DNA from: Dimorphilus gyrociliatus
Taxonomy: Eukaryota; Annelida; Polychaeta; Dinophilidae
Direction of reading: 5' to 3'
NCBI GenBank assembly: GCA_904063045.1
Contig: CAJFCJ010000007.1
Span: forward strand, 2,983,404-3,047,403
Length of the DNA: 64,000 bases
Part shown: positions 26,046 to 38,637 of the stretch, one piece after another
How positions within the stretch are numbered: the first letter of the stretch is position 1
How the letters are laid out: every line of letters starts with the position of its first letter
Notes under the pieces: model-generated
Told to the model about the DNA's origin: nothing
Seen by the model: the letters and a program-made list of their open reading frames with translations, nothing else
Database searches by the model: none
Made by a program: the position numbers and the translations under genes

Positions 26046-28419
26046 CTATTTATGATTGTCTTCTAAATGTTTGAACACGTTTGAAGTCATATCTCGACGA
26101 GGTTCTTGCGGTGGTTTAACATTAGCTAATAGTTTCCGAGCATAATCGTTGTTGTGCAAGCCAGCGTCTCTTAGTTGTTGCTCTATCTTAAATCTTGGAT
26201 CGTTAGTTATTTGCTTGGACGTGAAGGAATTTAATTCGAATAGCGGTTGTTTTATACAAGCCTCTTCATTAGATTGTAAATGCTCTTTCCAAGCCTTTGT
26301 CTCCCCACGCAGCCTCTCTCCGTCGGCCTTGACCGTCGGTCGAACCTGTTATGTCGTTAGAAAATACACTAGAGGCAAAGAATTACAAATCATACCTTTT
26401 GACGTAATATTTCCAAGATCTTTTCTTTTTCTTCAATATCAGCTTGTCTTTCTTTTTCTTTTTCTTCTTTAATATTCTGCTTCTCCTTGAAAACATCTTC
26501 CCTAAATTTAACACGTTCTCTATCATATTCTGCCTGCTCTGATAAATGCTTTCTTAGTTCTTCTAATTTTCTCGCCTCTTCTTCCTTTCTTTCTTTCATT
26601 AAGATATCTTTTTCTTCTTTATAATATATTATCTATGGTCAAAAGTTGTTTGTAGTTTTTTATTAGATATATTCAATTGCGAAAATTTTATCAATTACTT
26701 TCTGCTTATCAGCTTGACGTTTTAATGATTCTCTCTCTTCCTCTATTTTCATTTTCTCTTCGATTTCTTTCTGTTTGTTCATTGCGTGCTGTTGTTCTAA
26801 TTTTAGTAACTCCATTTTCTCTTCTCTCCAATTCCTTACTTTCTCTGATAACTCTTCACAAACAGCTCTTTGATTTTCTTTATAAGCATCTTTCATTGTT
26901 TCTAGCTCATACACGACGCATGCCTCCGCAAATGTTACCTGTACATCGATAATTTATATATACATACTATTTCTGCAAGTGCTATTTCGATTATCTACTA
27001 ACTTTGGCTTTATTTAACAACTCTTTTCTATCTCTACTCCAATCATTAGTTAACGCCTTCTTCCTCTCCAAGTAGTACTTGTAAGCTATCCACCAAGATT
27101 CATGATTAACCTGTATGTAGAACAGGTGATTAGAATATGAAAACTTTGCAATTGTTTATGTTACAAGGTCCGTTCGAGATTTCTTGGGAAACTGCCTCTT
27201 CAGCCTATCCATATATAAAGTTCTTCTATTCGGTAGGTCGCTGGTGTATTGATCAATTACATGAACAAAGTTCATATGTTCGTCTGTATTCCAACCTCCA
27301 GTATCTCCTTGACTATATGTGACAATAGTCAATATGCTTATTTATAGTTGGGTTTATTTTAATACTGACCTAATATAGAGATTTAGTCTATCATGTAACT
27401 CTGACAATTTCTCATTGTATTTTTCGTCAATGATTATGAATTCTTTTAAAACTTCAGCTTTTAAAGTTAAGTTGGGGCACTCCAGATCAAAAGCTGCTTG
27501 CGGTATACCTTCGAAAGCAGCCATTGATAAATAAGACTTTTGATTAGATGGATCTAGTAATGAGAATACATTAGCCAAAACTTTTATTATCACAATAAAC
27601 AATAGAATGTTACTCGAAAGGCTTGCTAATTCGGCTTGCAATTTATTATAGTTATTTTCTAGCCTAAGTAAGACTTCTTGCTGTTGCTTTCTAACATTTT
27701 CAATAGTTTCAGTTACATCACGATGTGCTCTTTTATACTCCTTATCCTTTCTGACGTTACGATTCTCATGCAACCAAAATTTAACATCTTCCCTATTAAG
27801 ATATATCCAAGACTATTTAATTAAGAAAGCATGCATATATTAAGTTTATTATACAACCTTAACTCCCATATTCTATCTGAAGTTTCGCTTTTAAACTTTA
27901 AGAAATCACCGTCAATTTTAAATGATTCACTTTCAATTTGAGAGAAAAAAAAGCTATTTTCTTCGCAATTATTTACAAAAACGTCTAAAGAACGTTCAAT
28001 TTCTCGCCTATTAGAACTTAATCTTGCTATTTCTGCTTGCCAGACTCTTTTATGCTGCTTCATTTGGTTATTTTCCCTATTCTGTTAAAAATAAATATAG
28101 ACAAGTTTTTGTTTTTTGCAGAAAATTAATATCTATATATATTTATATAGTAAATTACTTCAATACTGTTGTTTTGCAGTTGTTTAATCTTCTCATATTG
28201 TTTAAGACCAGCTAATTTTTTCTCAGCTGCAAGAGTTTTCAGCTTTTCATAATCTACTTGCTTATATTTATCACTGAAAAGGCCAGATTTTGCTCGACAA
28301 GCCAGAGCTATAACAAGTCATATACTTTCAATATATGTTTATACTTTATTTATAATATATATACCAGATCTATCTCTTGTACGAGATGTTTGAAAATTTG
28401 TCAAGTTCGAAGGATTCAT
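26046..28419 (-). CDS. CCDC148: Coiled-coil protein, CCDC148-like
   Basis: The start ATG at 28419 begins MNPSNLTNFQTSRTRDRS, and exon 1 (28365-28419) ends in phase 1. Further exons give YKQVDYEKLKTLAAEKKLA (about 28290-28150), long charged helices (HKRVWQAEIARL, RKDKEYKRAHRDVTETIENV, ELSEKVRNWREEKMELL, ERKEEEARKLEELRKHL), and the tail QITNDPRFKIEQQLRDAGLH followed by PPQEPRRDM, with a TAG stop at 26046-26048. The VDY-LK-LT-KKLA opening and the DPR...REAGLH...PPRRDM ending fit my recollection of CCDC148, a poorly characterised coiled-coil protein of ciliated animals; other coiled-coil families are possible. There is no signal peptide or membrane segment. The gene is convergent with the polycystin gene, and its largest intron (about 27110-27360) is AT-rich. 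Confidence 0.65.
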
Positions 28420-29136
28420 TCACCTTTTATCGCTCGACAATTTTAGAGTTTGAAAATTAGTAACGTTATACTTTCTGTTACAGTTTCTTAGAGTTAGTAA
28501 TTATATCAATACAATTACATATCCGACACTTGATAATCTAATTATCAAAGTATTAAGGTTTTAAATGAAGTAGAAAAAATAGAATTTTTCTTTGTTTTCG
28601 ACGTTCGTAAAGAATTTGACAATAAACACAAAACCAAAATGTTAAACTGGTATATAAATCAAATCCGATTTAAATATTTAGAACAAAATCAGTACATTTA
28701 AGAAAATTAGATAGAAAAAGAATACATTATCTCTAATATTAGTATTTAATTTTCTCATTGTTTGTTTTTGTAAACAGACTCTCATATTAATACTTTGAAA
28801 CGAAAAAGATATTATATAATTACTTAATATCACGTAAAAGAAGATAATAAGCTTTAAAATGTGTTCGCAAATAGTTTCTAATTTATTCATACAGTATATT
28901 ACTTCTAAACGAATAATAGTGATACATTGAGTTTTGTAGTTATAGGTTCAAAACAACAATATTTAAAAAATAAACATAGTTTAGACATTCGGCGGATGGT
29001 TACAACAGGAATATTAATTTAGTATATTTATTACGTAATAAAGACAACTGGTATATTTTCAAAACTATGGAAGATACGATTTGTGAGTGACAAGCTACAG
29101 AAAATTTTGTCTGGACAACTACTGGATTCCTGGATT
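28420..29136. other. Intergenic region between CCDC148-like gene and GPCR
   Basis: AT-rich, with many stops in all frames. It contains TTTATT at about 29027-29032, which is AATAAA on the minus strand about 105 bp beyond the GPCR stop and is its likely polyadenylation signal. It must also hold the promoter of the coiled-coil gene. Nothing else is recognisable. Confidence 0.5.
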
Positions 29137-30292
29137 CTATGAAACTGCAGTACTCATTGTTGAAGTATCTTCCACTCTTTGACCTCTAAATGTTTTCCCG
29201 CTTAGTAAAGATATTATTCCACTTCGAAATTTTTTTTGATAACAGGCATAAACAATCGGATTTGAAAAAGTCGATATTACAATTAAAGCTTGTTTAAGCG
29301 TTTGAAGGGTTGAACCAATTTCCGAACTATCATCAGTTCCAGTAACTTCTTCCATAGTGAAAAATACAAAGAATGGCAACCAAAGTATTGCAAAAAGTGC
29401 GGTAGCCGTAAAGATCATTTTTGCTACCCTCACTCTAGCTTTAAATACTGCTCCTTTAACTTCAGATCCTGGACCATCTCTTCCTTCTGACTTTGAAAAA
29501 TTCCAAAGAAATCTAATAATTAAACCATAATTACATGATATAATAACCAAAGGTAAAACGTAACCAACAAATACAAGTATGCTGGCGTAGATAGTTTCAA
29601 AATTTTCCTATAAAGAATTTACTCTTATTTATCATTCAAATATACAATTGAATATGCATAAAAACAAAGACCTCTATTCCGTGAGAACCGCAAGATATTT
29701 CAGTTTTATTCTCTTCTTCTTCAAATTTTAAATATGTACTATATTCGTAGATCTGAGGTCCAGCGCTTATAACTGACAGAGCCCATACAATACTGATTAT
29801 AATGACTTTATGATGTATTTCTCTCAGGTGAACATTCTTTATTATTGCCAAAACTCTCTCAAAACTAAGAATTTAAATAGATAAATGAAATAGAACGTAT
29901 GTTGTTAATTACCTCATTGCAGTCATTGTAAAAATGGACGACGAAATACTAAGCATAGGAGTAAACATCATTATCTTACAAACGGCATCGGCTATGATAG
30001 AAAAAGGAATTAAAAATACAACTAAAAAATACAATTTAATTGTTTACAAACTTCCGACAAAATCATCTGAGCTAGACAGAGCTTGAGCTAATTTAGTTGG
30101 GACACCAATTGCAGATAATAATAAATCTGCAATCGCTAAGTTACCCATTAAAATTTCGGTTGTACCATGAAATCTTCTATCAAAGATGACTAAAACAATA
30201 ATAAACAGGCTGACAATACTTGCAATAACGCATAGTATTAATAGAACAACTACTCCAGTTTTATTTTCCAATCCTTCGTTAGTGGAAGTCAT
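29137..30292 (-). CDS. Orphan class A (rhodopsin-type) G-protein-coupled receptor, probably peptide-type
   Basis: Four exons, 30292-30052, 29991-29913, 29864-29672 and 29607-29137, total 984 nt in a clean frame (327 residues). The N-terminus has a sequon (ENKTG). TM1 is VVVLLILCVIASIVSLFIIV. TM2 holds GNLAIADLLL (N and D of the N-x-x-x-D motif). TM3 begins DAVCKIMMF with the disulphide Cys and ends SFERVLAI, so ERV replaces DRY. The ECL2 Cys is in EISCGSHG. TM6 has AILWLPFFVF (LWLP for CWLP), and TM7 has NPIVYACY (NPxxY). The tail ends DTSTMSTAVS, rich in Ser/Thr. The general shape suggests a peptide receptor, but I cannot assign a ligand family. Confidence 0.9.
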
Positions 30293-32253
30293 GACGCTAA
30301 TATTATAGGTAAAAGAGGTCTCTACTTAAATAAGATGTGATATACTATGCTAATGTATACTGCATATCTGGGGGCTTAAGGAAAAGCGCTATATATAAGT
30401 ATAAATGTATGTATGTATATATATACTGTATATACTAATATATATATAAATCAGTGTATAGCAAAAAAGTACCGTAGAATAATAAACTAATATTAACATA
30501 TAAAGAGGAAAACCTTTCTTTATACGCCCCATTCATTTGTATGAAACCTCAATAGTCACGTGTTAGGTAGATTGGTTGACCCGTATAAACTGAAGCAATT
30601 TAGTACTACTCTATTCTTAAATAAATTTAACTTGTCTTCAAAAGAAAACATATATTAGATAACTTAGTATCAGCGTTAGGGTTTATATATTATTCAGTAA
30701 CATTTCGTTCATATGTTTATCGCTTAAGCTAATTACTACTACGAATTAGTTATTAAATACGATTTCCTCTCCCAAAGAAAGAAACTATAGCAATATTATA
30801 GGCTTAACGTTAGAAATTTATACAGTGTAATTTAAGAATCTAGCATTTAAGTATATACAATCAATATCAAAAATTTCAGCTTCTAATCAACAAAATTATC
30901 TGGTTTTAGACAAAAAGAGTACAAGAGATGAACATTCTGATAATAGTTTACAGTTTGATAGAAATTCTGTAATACATATAGATATATGCCTACTTTATTA
31001 AAAATATACACTCAAATATTGTATAAACGATGCTTAGTTTGTTTTTTTCTCCCTATAATTAAGTAGGATGTACTAGAATTACAAACCACAGATGACGCTA
31101 TAAATGGTCAATGAACAATACTGTTATCGAAAGAATCTTATCTCTCTCTCTAGTCCTTAAACAATATGGTAAAAAAAATAGGGATAGAGAAGAGCAAGAT
31201 AGACATATTGAAAAAAACAGTAATGCAGAAACATCTATATATATATACATATATATATATACTTTTATTCACAATATATAATACATACTTGAAGATTAAA
31301 GGTAGAGAGATAGAAATTAGAAATCAAAGCGTTTGCTACTAAAAAAGTTAGTCAACAACTAATTATAGAATAATTCAAATAATAAGAAATTAAAAAGGAT
31401 AAAGTAATAAAAAGAGATTAAAGTAAATAAAAACAACAACAAATTAAAACAATAAAATTAAAAGAATAGAGCGAGAAACGGAGAAATAACCAACTAAGCG
31501 GCGTTTCAATCCGGTGCCAAATAGTCGACGCAAACGCAAACATGGTCATTACGTAATAAGTCAACAAAATCCTTCTTGTTTGCGTATAAATTTTGGACAT
31601 AGGCCTAGGAAAGAGTAAAGGTCGACCTCGGCACTCTGACAAACAATTCATGGCGATATTGTAGAAAGCACAATCGTCTTAAACGGTGAGTAGTTTTAAG
31701 TAGTTAGTATATATTTATATGATTTGAAATGATGGTATATGGTATATATAAAGAAATATATACCATTTACAGGTAGAATAGAATAGAATGATCATGAATA
31801 ATAATAGTAAATAATTGATTTAGTGGTAAAGATTTAAATATAGTGCATGTGTTTACACATACAGTATATATATATATATATATAAATTTATATATAGATA
31901 TATAGATATGTAGATATATATGTGGTACGTTAAAAAGATGTAAGCGTAGACACGTATTAACAGATAAAAAGATGGCTAAATAGATAATTATAGGTATACG
32001 TGGTGGATTAACAACTGTTCATGCGCTTTATTGCTTCAAAACAACAGAAAATATCTCAATTTGTAAAAGGGATTTGCTGCTATATGTTTTGTTAATCGCT
32101 TTATGTTTAATAACTAATTGTTTGTTATTTAGAAAAGAGATATTTTAGAATTAGTACATGTTCAATTTTTCTCTAACCGCACGTTATCTCGTCGTCTTTT
32201 GATAAGAACGAAACAATTATCTAATCCGTATCGAAAGTCGCTCTTTCGCAACG
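30293..32253. other. Long intergenic region between divergent GPCR and HNF4 genes
   Basis: About 2 kb, very AT-rich, with several TA-rich simple stretches (for example about 31235-31262 and 31865-31920). Open frames here are short and lack domain signatures. It probably carries regulatory elements of both genes and the 5' UTR of the first HNF4 exon. I found no tRNA-like or transposon-like structure. Confidence 0.5.
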
Positions 32254-32317
32254 ATGGACGCGATCAAGCTAGAAGGAGTGGACGACTACTACGAGGTCTG
32301 GAAGGACGACATGCACG
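32254..32317 (+). CDS. HNF4: Candidate alternative first coding exon 1a of HNF4
   Basis: ATG at 32254 opens MDAIKLEGVDDYYEVWKDD, with a GT donor after 64 nt (phase 1). All downstream HNF4 acceptors at 34531, 34724 and 35472 take phase 1, so this exon can splice in frame to any of them. A GC-richer island surrounds it. Coding use is inferred from frame and phase only. Confidence 0.5.
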
Positions 32318-32719
32318 GTTCGTAGCAAAAAAAAATCTACTGTCCAAAAGTGTAACAGCCGGAGTAAAAACAATTACAATGCAGTATGGAATTACAGACG
32401 GTCGCATAATAAAACGCAGGGTGTGTTGTTTGTTCTCTATACGTGTCCTCTTTGCACTAGTCTCCTTCTCATCCGTTCGTTCATCCTCTTCTCCTTCTTT
32501 CTGATAATTCTTCTTTTCATATTTGTTCTAACTTGGATAATTCAAGAGAAGATATCCGGAATTAATTTCATAGAGTGTAACTATTCCAAAAATTCTTAGT
32601 TTATCTATATAAAACTTTTTAAAAGTTAGACCGTTGACAAAAATCGAACTAAATAAGTATATTGATTAATTATTAAGAGAGTAAGATAAAAATCTGAACG
32701 ATTGAGGTAAATAACTTAC

Positions 32720-32848
32720 GAGAGAGAGAGAGAGAGAAAGAGATACTGAGTAAATAATTGGAAAAGATGAGAAAAAGAGAGATTAAGAAGGAGAGAAAGA
32801 AAAATACAGAGACATAGACAGACAGACAGACAGAGAGAGAGAGAGAAG
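32720..32848. repeat. GA-rich microsatellite
   Basis: Runs of (GA)n at about 32720-32742, and GACA/GA repeats at about 32811-32848, lie between the first two candidate HNF4 first exons. Confidence 0.85.
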
Positions 32849-33021
32849 GAAAGATTACAGGCCTATATAATCCTTGTAGTATACATTTATATATCTCACA
32901 ATATACTTATAACATGTACGTAGAACAAATACGGGCCGAGTGCTGATTGGATGTCGCTCTTTTCGGTAGTGTAGAGATTTCATTGTCTCTTTTCCCAAAA
33001 CCGCCTGAGAAACGGATCAGG

Positions 33022-33079
33022 ATGCAGCAAGTGGACGAACGCCCTTATTACGAATGGATGAAGATCCCAATGCCTGCAG
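33022..33079 (+). CDS. HNF4: Candidate alternative first coding exon 1b of HNF4
   Basis: ATG at 33022 gives MQQVDERPYYEWMKIPMPA and a GTAGAC donor after 58 nt (phase 1), compatible with the HNF4 acceptors downstream. It shares a V-D...YYE-W-K pattern with exon 1a, so the two may be duplicated first exons. No transcript evidence is available. Confidence 0.5.
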
Positions 33080-34299
33080 GTAGACGAATGAGGAAATTTG
33101 TATACAATACTTATATAGAGACCTTTGCCGGTGCATAGTTCATGCATATATTTTAGATATTGAACTTTGCTTCTATTATTTCCATTATCTAATAACATAA
33201 TCTTCTAAATACTGTTTATGAAAATTTAAGAACTAAAATTTTGGGAAGAAAAAGAGAGCACATTTTCTCATGTATATATTTACGCTTAGAATATCTTTAC
33301 TTGTCTTTAAAGCAAATAATTACTGTCTTATCGTTTATCTCTTATCGTCAACTGCATACATATATATAGGATGCGAGCCCGGACGGGATGAGAATGCGAG
33401 ATGTATTAGATTTCTTTCTCCTGCGCGTTACGTAATCGCCAACAATGAAGAATACATTGGTTCTTTGACGAGCTTTTTAATAGGAAACGTTTTTAGACGT
33501 ATGTGTTACTCTGTGTGATGTTGTCAAATGATGCATCCACTTATCCCGCTAGAATTGTATATGTTCGTACTAAAATGTATTCAATGTAGTAAAGGTATAT
33601 AGATAGAGATGTTAACCTATATCGGTTGTTAAAATTCATGCGAAAATGAAGTTAATATCGCGCAGGTAGCTAGGCTTAGCATCATATAAGAAAGGAGGCT
33701 CTGATAAAGCTCTCTTTTTTTATCTGAAAATGATCGTCGATAAACGAAGATAATCCCAATTCGAATGTTCCACGGCAGACAGATAAGATGATTTTGAGAT
33801 AGTTGAAATGCGAAGATAACGATTTTTCATAAAAAGCTTCAATAAGTCGTTTATCATTTTTTTCGTCGCTTGGAAAAGATCGAGTTATTTTACTTATAAA
33901 AGTTAGATCGATTGACAATTATCCCTACTTTTTCATAAAATCTTTTCATTTCTATTCTTACCTATCTCATTCTCTTTAACTCGATAATTATTAAATATTC
34001 GTTTACCCTACTAAATTTTCTACTTTTACTGTTTCTTATTCCTCCTCTTCTCTCATTCTCTATCAATATATTTATCTCTCTCTCTCTCCTCTCTTTGGAG
34101 ACATTTAAAACATTATCGAAAATATTATTTCAATCCCACCCTCTTATCATTATCGTAACCATTCTTATTATTTTCTAATTTTATATCTTTCAATTGTATC
34201 GTTGTTGTTGTTGTTTTTTAATGTTTTTGCACAAATATTTGTTTCAATTTGTCAATTGTAAATTAAATTTTGTCGAAGAAATAAGCGAAAATATCTATA

Positions 34300-37133
34300 A
34301 TGAAGTTTTTCGATATTATGAAATCAGTTGAGGAAGATTTGGATTTTAAAGAAGGTTGTCTTGTAAACTTAATCGTTTTAAGTTTTTTTTTTTATATTAA
34401 ATCTCATAGTTATTAATTTATATTTACTTTGTTTTTTTTAGTATTCTATTACCTTATTGCATGAAAAATTTCTCTAATCTATTTCTGCCATTGATTAGCA
34501 TCTTATTTCAATATATTTTTGTAATTGCAGATGGAATATCAGAAGTAACAATGGCGAATGAAAATGCACAGCTAAATCGTTTATCACCCATCTCTCAAAT
34601 TGGTTAGTTATTATTTTCTTCTATTTAAATATGCTTTTATGTAAATGTACATGTTAAAATTCATGTATGTATATACTGTATATATATATATACATATATA
34701 TACTTAGGCCATTTTTTTATTAGTAATGAAACAAGGACTATTCGAAACAGACACTCCAATTAATTCGGATGTTAGTTTCGCTCAAATGACGACCGTTCAC
34801 GAACCAACTCCACCAACCTCTTCAACTCCTCTTTTAGCAGGTATAATTTTATTTAAAAAAAAGACAAAAAGACGCTTATTCGATAAGAAAGAAACAGGGA
34901 TAGATGTACTCAATCCTTTTTTCCTTCTTTACCAAATTCTATATGTGCTTCTGTTCTTCGAATGGATATATTTCTTTTTTTTTCTATTGCACAAGCTATT
35001 AAAGTTTATAGGGCTACAATAAGAATGAAAACCTTATACATTCGTTGATCGTTTCAATTGTCTAAAAGAATAGTGCAGAAATAAACTGACCTACTTTTCG
35101 ATCTTTCTTATCGCTATTATATTCGTCAACTAGAAAAAAATTTTTTTTCCTGTCGCAAGAACAGACTTACTTTCTCATTCAAACTGTTTTAACCGTCTAG
35201 TATATCTAGTACGTATAGACCTAATTTATTGTAAATCTAAAACTAATGAATTATGTTTTATGTTCAAATTAATAAAAACACCTATCCAAAATGTAAACTA
35301 CTCTCTTTCGTAATAATCGATGAGCTGGACTGGTCTTTTTTTTTTACTAGTTATTATCAGGTATTCAGTTAGGGCCGAATGTCCTCGGGAAGGACTTTGA
35401 TAAGACTAAAGTTCAAGTACCGATAAATAAAAATGATTGAAACAATCAGTAATCATTGTATTCGCTTACAGATGACATGCATATGACGACACACGTGCCT
35501 GTTTCGACGCCGTCGACGGCCGCTCACTACTGTTCTATATGCGGTGATAGGGCTACAGGAAAGCACTAGTAAGTACTTAACCCTTGTCATTTCCTATGGA
35601 TTTATACTAGATGGCGCTCTTTTACAGTGGAGCCGCGAGTTGTGACGGCTGTAAGGGTTTTTTTCGAAGATCCGTAAGAAAGAATCACGTATATACTTGC
35701 CGTTTTCAAAGAAGTTGTATTGTGGATAAGGACAAAAGGAATCAATGTCGTTATTGCCGTTTGAAGAAATGCTTCCGGGCCGGTATGAAAAAAGAAGCCG
35801 TACAAAATGAAAGAGATAGGATAAGTGTTAGAAGACCGAGCTATGATGATCAGAATCATAACTCAGCCCTATCCGTACAAAATTTAACAAATGCGGAATT
35901 ACTGTCGAGGCAGGTTAGCCCGGTAATAAGAAATTATTTGTTGATTGATAGCTTATTTGTTTCCTCCGATGCATTTTTTGCGCTTTAATTTTTGCTTATA
36001 TTTTAATTATAAGATAATCAGATATAAGTAGAATGTAGATATATATATATATATACAAAAAACGCTTATTTACATTTGTAATTGTATGGCTCCTATAAAC
36101 ACTTTGTTGATCGTTCTTTTTCATATCTTAGAATTTTTCGTTTCTCCCATTACAGCAATTATCCGCTCATGTCAGCAATCCGCAGGATATCCGAAATAAG
36201 AAGGTAGCCACAATAAACGACGTTTGTGATTCAATGAAACAACAATTGCTCATACTGGTCGAGTGGGCTAAATACATTCCGTCATTCTGCGAGCTACCTT
36301 TGGATGATCAAGTCGCTTTGCTCAGAGCTCACGCCGGGGAACATTTACTATTAGGAGTGGCAAGACGATCTCTACTTCTGAATGATGTACTTTTACTTGG
36401 AAACGATTTAATTATACCGAGAACAGCCCAACAAGAGATTGAGATTTCTCAAGTTGCTACAAGGGTAATCGATGAGATAGTTAAGCCGATGAGGGAAGTA
36501 CAAATGGACGATACGGAATTTTCATGCTTGAAAGCTATTGTTTTCTTTGATCCTGACGCTAAAGGTCTTACCGATACGCAAAAGGTCAAAAACATACGCT
36601 GGCAAATTCACGTAAATTTGGATGATTATATTAACGATAGACAATACCAGTCTAGAGGAAGATTTGGGCAAATTTTACTACTTTTGCCCTCTTTGCAGTC
36701 AGTTACTGCTCAAATGATAAGCTTGATTCAATCTGCTAAGCTTTTTGGGCTTGCTAAAATTGACAATCTTCTGCAAGAAATGCTTCTCGGTGAGACTGGA
36801 GATTTGGAAAGTTCTCTGACTCCACCCACTATAAGACATCAAGGAATGATGCAATTGGCAACCCCAGACCTGATTCAAATGCATGGAAGAGGTGTTCAGG
36901 TAAATAAAAAACAGCTGAGACATAAAAACATGTCGGCAAACCTTCGAACTTAGTATTTTTTTAAAAGAAAAAAAAAGTCCTTAAATAAGATTTTGTTATT
37001 TTTCATTCGAACTTAATAGGGACCAGCTGTAACTGTGATGTCATCGGATGGTCTAACAGAGCTTCAACCAAGAAATCCATCACCACCAGTCGAAAATCGA
37101 TTAAATGGTCATGGTACACCTTCACCATCATAG
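34300..37133 (+). CDS. HNF4: Hepatocyte nuclear factor 4 (NR2A nuclear receptor)
   Basis: Exons 34300-34354, 34531-34602, 34724-34840, 35472-35568, 35628-35913, 36156-36899 and 37020-37133 total 1485 nt (494 residues) in frame. The DNA-binding domain has two C4 zinc fingers ([50 protein letters not shown]), with the CDGCK P-box. The ligand-binding domain has the HNF4 hallmarks [33 protein letters not shown] and [12 protein letters not shown]. The C-terminal F region is short and Pro/Ser-rich. It is a nuclear, DNA-binding transcription factor that acts as a homodimer in known animals, in gut and metabolic programmes. Exon 34300 supplies one start ([18 protein letters not shown]). Two further first exons lie upstream, so promoter choice probably changes the A/B domain. 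Confidence 0.95.
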
Positions 37134-37459
37134 ACAGATAAAAACTAAACAAACAACAAACATCTTGCTGCAACAATCTCTGCAACAATCAATGCAAAAA
37201 AAAACAAACTTTATAATTATGTAGTTCTAATCATTCTTTTAAAACTTTTACGTTATTTTATTAAGAAAAACAAAACAAAACAAAACAATTCTAGCTGATT
37301 ATATACGGTTTTTTTTTCTTTGTGATAATTACTAAAAGTTATGTTTTTAATGATTTCTTTGTTTTTTATCAGTTTTATTATTTTCTGGTGTTTTGTTTCG
37401 TATATTTTACACAAACATTAATCACTGTTGCTTTGTTATTTTTCCCTTTTCTTTTAACG

Positions 37460-37500
<41 letters not shown>

Positions 37501-38637
37501 TTATAGATCTCGGCTCATTATATATTATTTTATGCATAAAAAACAAACAAACAAGTGCTATAAGAAAGAATATTTGCACTTGAAACAGTTGTTTTTTTTT
37601 CTTTTAAAAGAATATAGATTTTTATTCCCTTATTTTCTAAAAAATTCTTTTCTTTTATAATTAATATTAGGGAAAAAACAATTCTGTTCAATGTAAACAC
37701 ATCTTCCAGCTATTTATAATAGCTGTTAATAGCTGTTTAGACGTAGTTTGAAACTTTTGCTAAATAATGTTCGTAAGGGAGACAGTTCCTTACACAATTT
37801 ACTCGGTAAAAATAGATATTGAAGGCTGAACCAGTTTTTGACGAGTCGTGTTTGTTTTCTATTGATAGATCAAATTTCCTAAACAATTCTATTTTATTGT
37901 GTTGAAGGTTATTTTAAGAAATCAAAAATCAGAATTGTATCGAAAATCGTTACTTATACGTTATTTATACATTCATCAAGATATCTTAGATTTGTTGATA
38001 TTTTCGCGCAATTCTTTTTATCCGGGAACTCTATACTATACTAAAGTTGAGTCTGTTTATTTTCACAACGACTTAGATTGATTATAAACAGTTCACATAT
38101 AGATATACCTATATTTTTTTTATAATCACTCATAACAAGCAGAAGGATTAATAATAAACTAAAAAAATCAAGGCGCATATGATAAGAAGTTACAATTGCT
38201 CAAAAAAGTTTTTAATGATATTTAAACAACGATAGTTAACTATGAAGTAGTCTTAAAACGAGTAGAAAAGATAAAAGCATAAAAAATATTTCGAGTTAAG
38301 ATATTCAATAGAAACAAAATAACGATAACTGCATATATATAAAAAAAAAGAACTAATTACACAATCCCCAATTAAATCTTAAAAAGAGATTAATAAAGCT
38401 TTTAAATCTAAAGAAAATTAATTAATAAGTAAATATGATAACTTTTAATTGAATTTTGATATTTGAAGTGTATTTAATAATATAATTAATAACTAGTGCG
38501 GTTCACAATACTTTCAATTCTTTCTCTTTATCTATATTAGTAACTAATTTGACTGTTTATAGTACAAAGATTATGTAAGAATATTAAAAAAGTTTGTCTT
38601 TTTTATAATATTATTATTTGTATTCATTTCATTTCCC
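37134..38637. other. 3' region between convergent HNF4 and aminopeptidase genes
   Basis: About 1.5 kb with T-rich and A-rich tracts, the TA microsatellite and no domain-bearing frame. It is likely to be mostly HNF4 3' UTR plus the aminopeptidase 3' UTR. Confidence 0.5.
37461..37497. repeat. (TA)n microsatellite in the HNF4 3' region
   Basis: An uninterrupted TA run of about 18 units lies about 330 bp after the HNF4 stop codon. Confidence 0.9.

Noticed and set aside
26149..26472. Plus-strand frame antisense to the CCDC148-like gene
   Set aside because: It mirrors the Lys/Glu coiled-coil codons of the opposite strand and has no independent support.
31418..31651. 77-residue minus-strand frame between the GPCR and HNF4
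   Set aside because: It has no ATG-led domain, a low-complexity end and no neighbouring exon that fits. Probably chance.
32199..32504. 101-residue open frame overlapping HNF4 exon 1a
   Set aside because: It is a different frame from the ATG at 32254, rich in Arg/Ser and ending in low complexity, with no domain.
33682..33918. Minus-strand frame of 78 residues in the HNF4 first intron region
   Set aside because: No recognisable domain or matching splice sites. It lies within the intron between candidate first exons.
37322..37660. 112-residue frame after HNF4
   Set aside because: It is formed by T-rich sequence and the TA microsatellite; the translation is Phe/Tyr/Ile low complexity.
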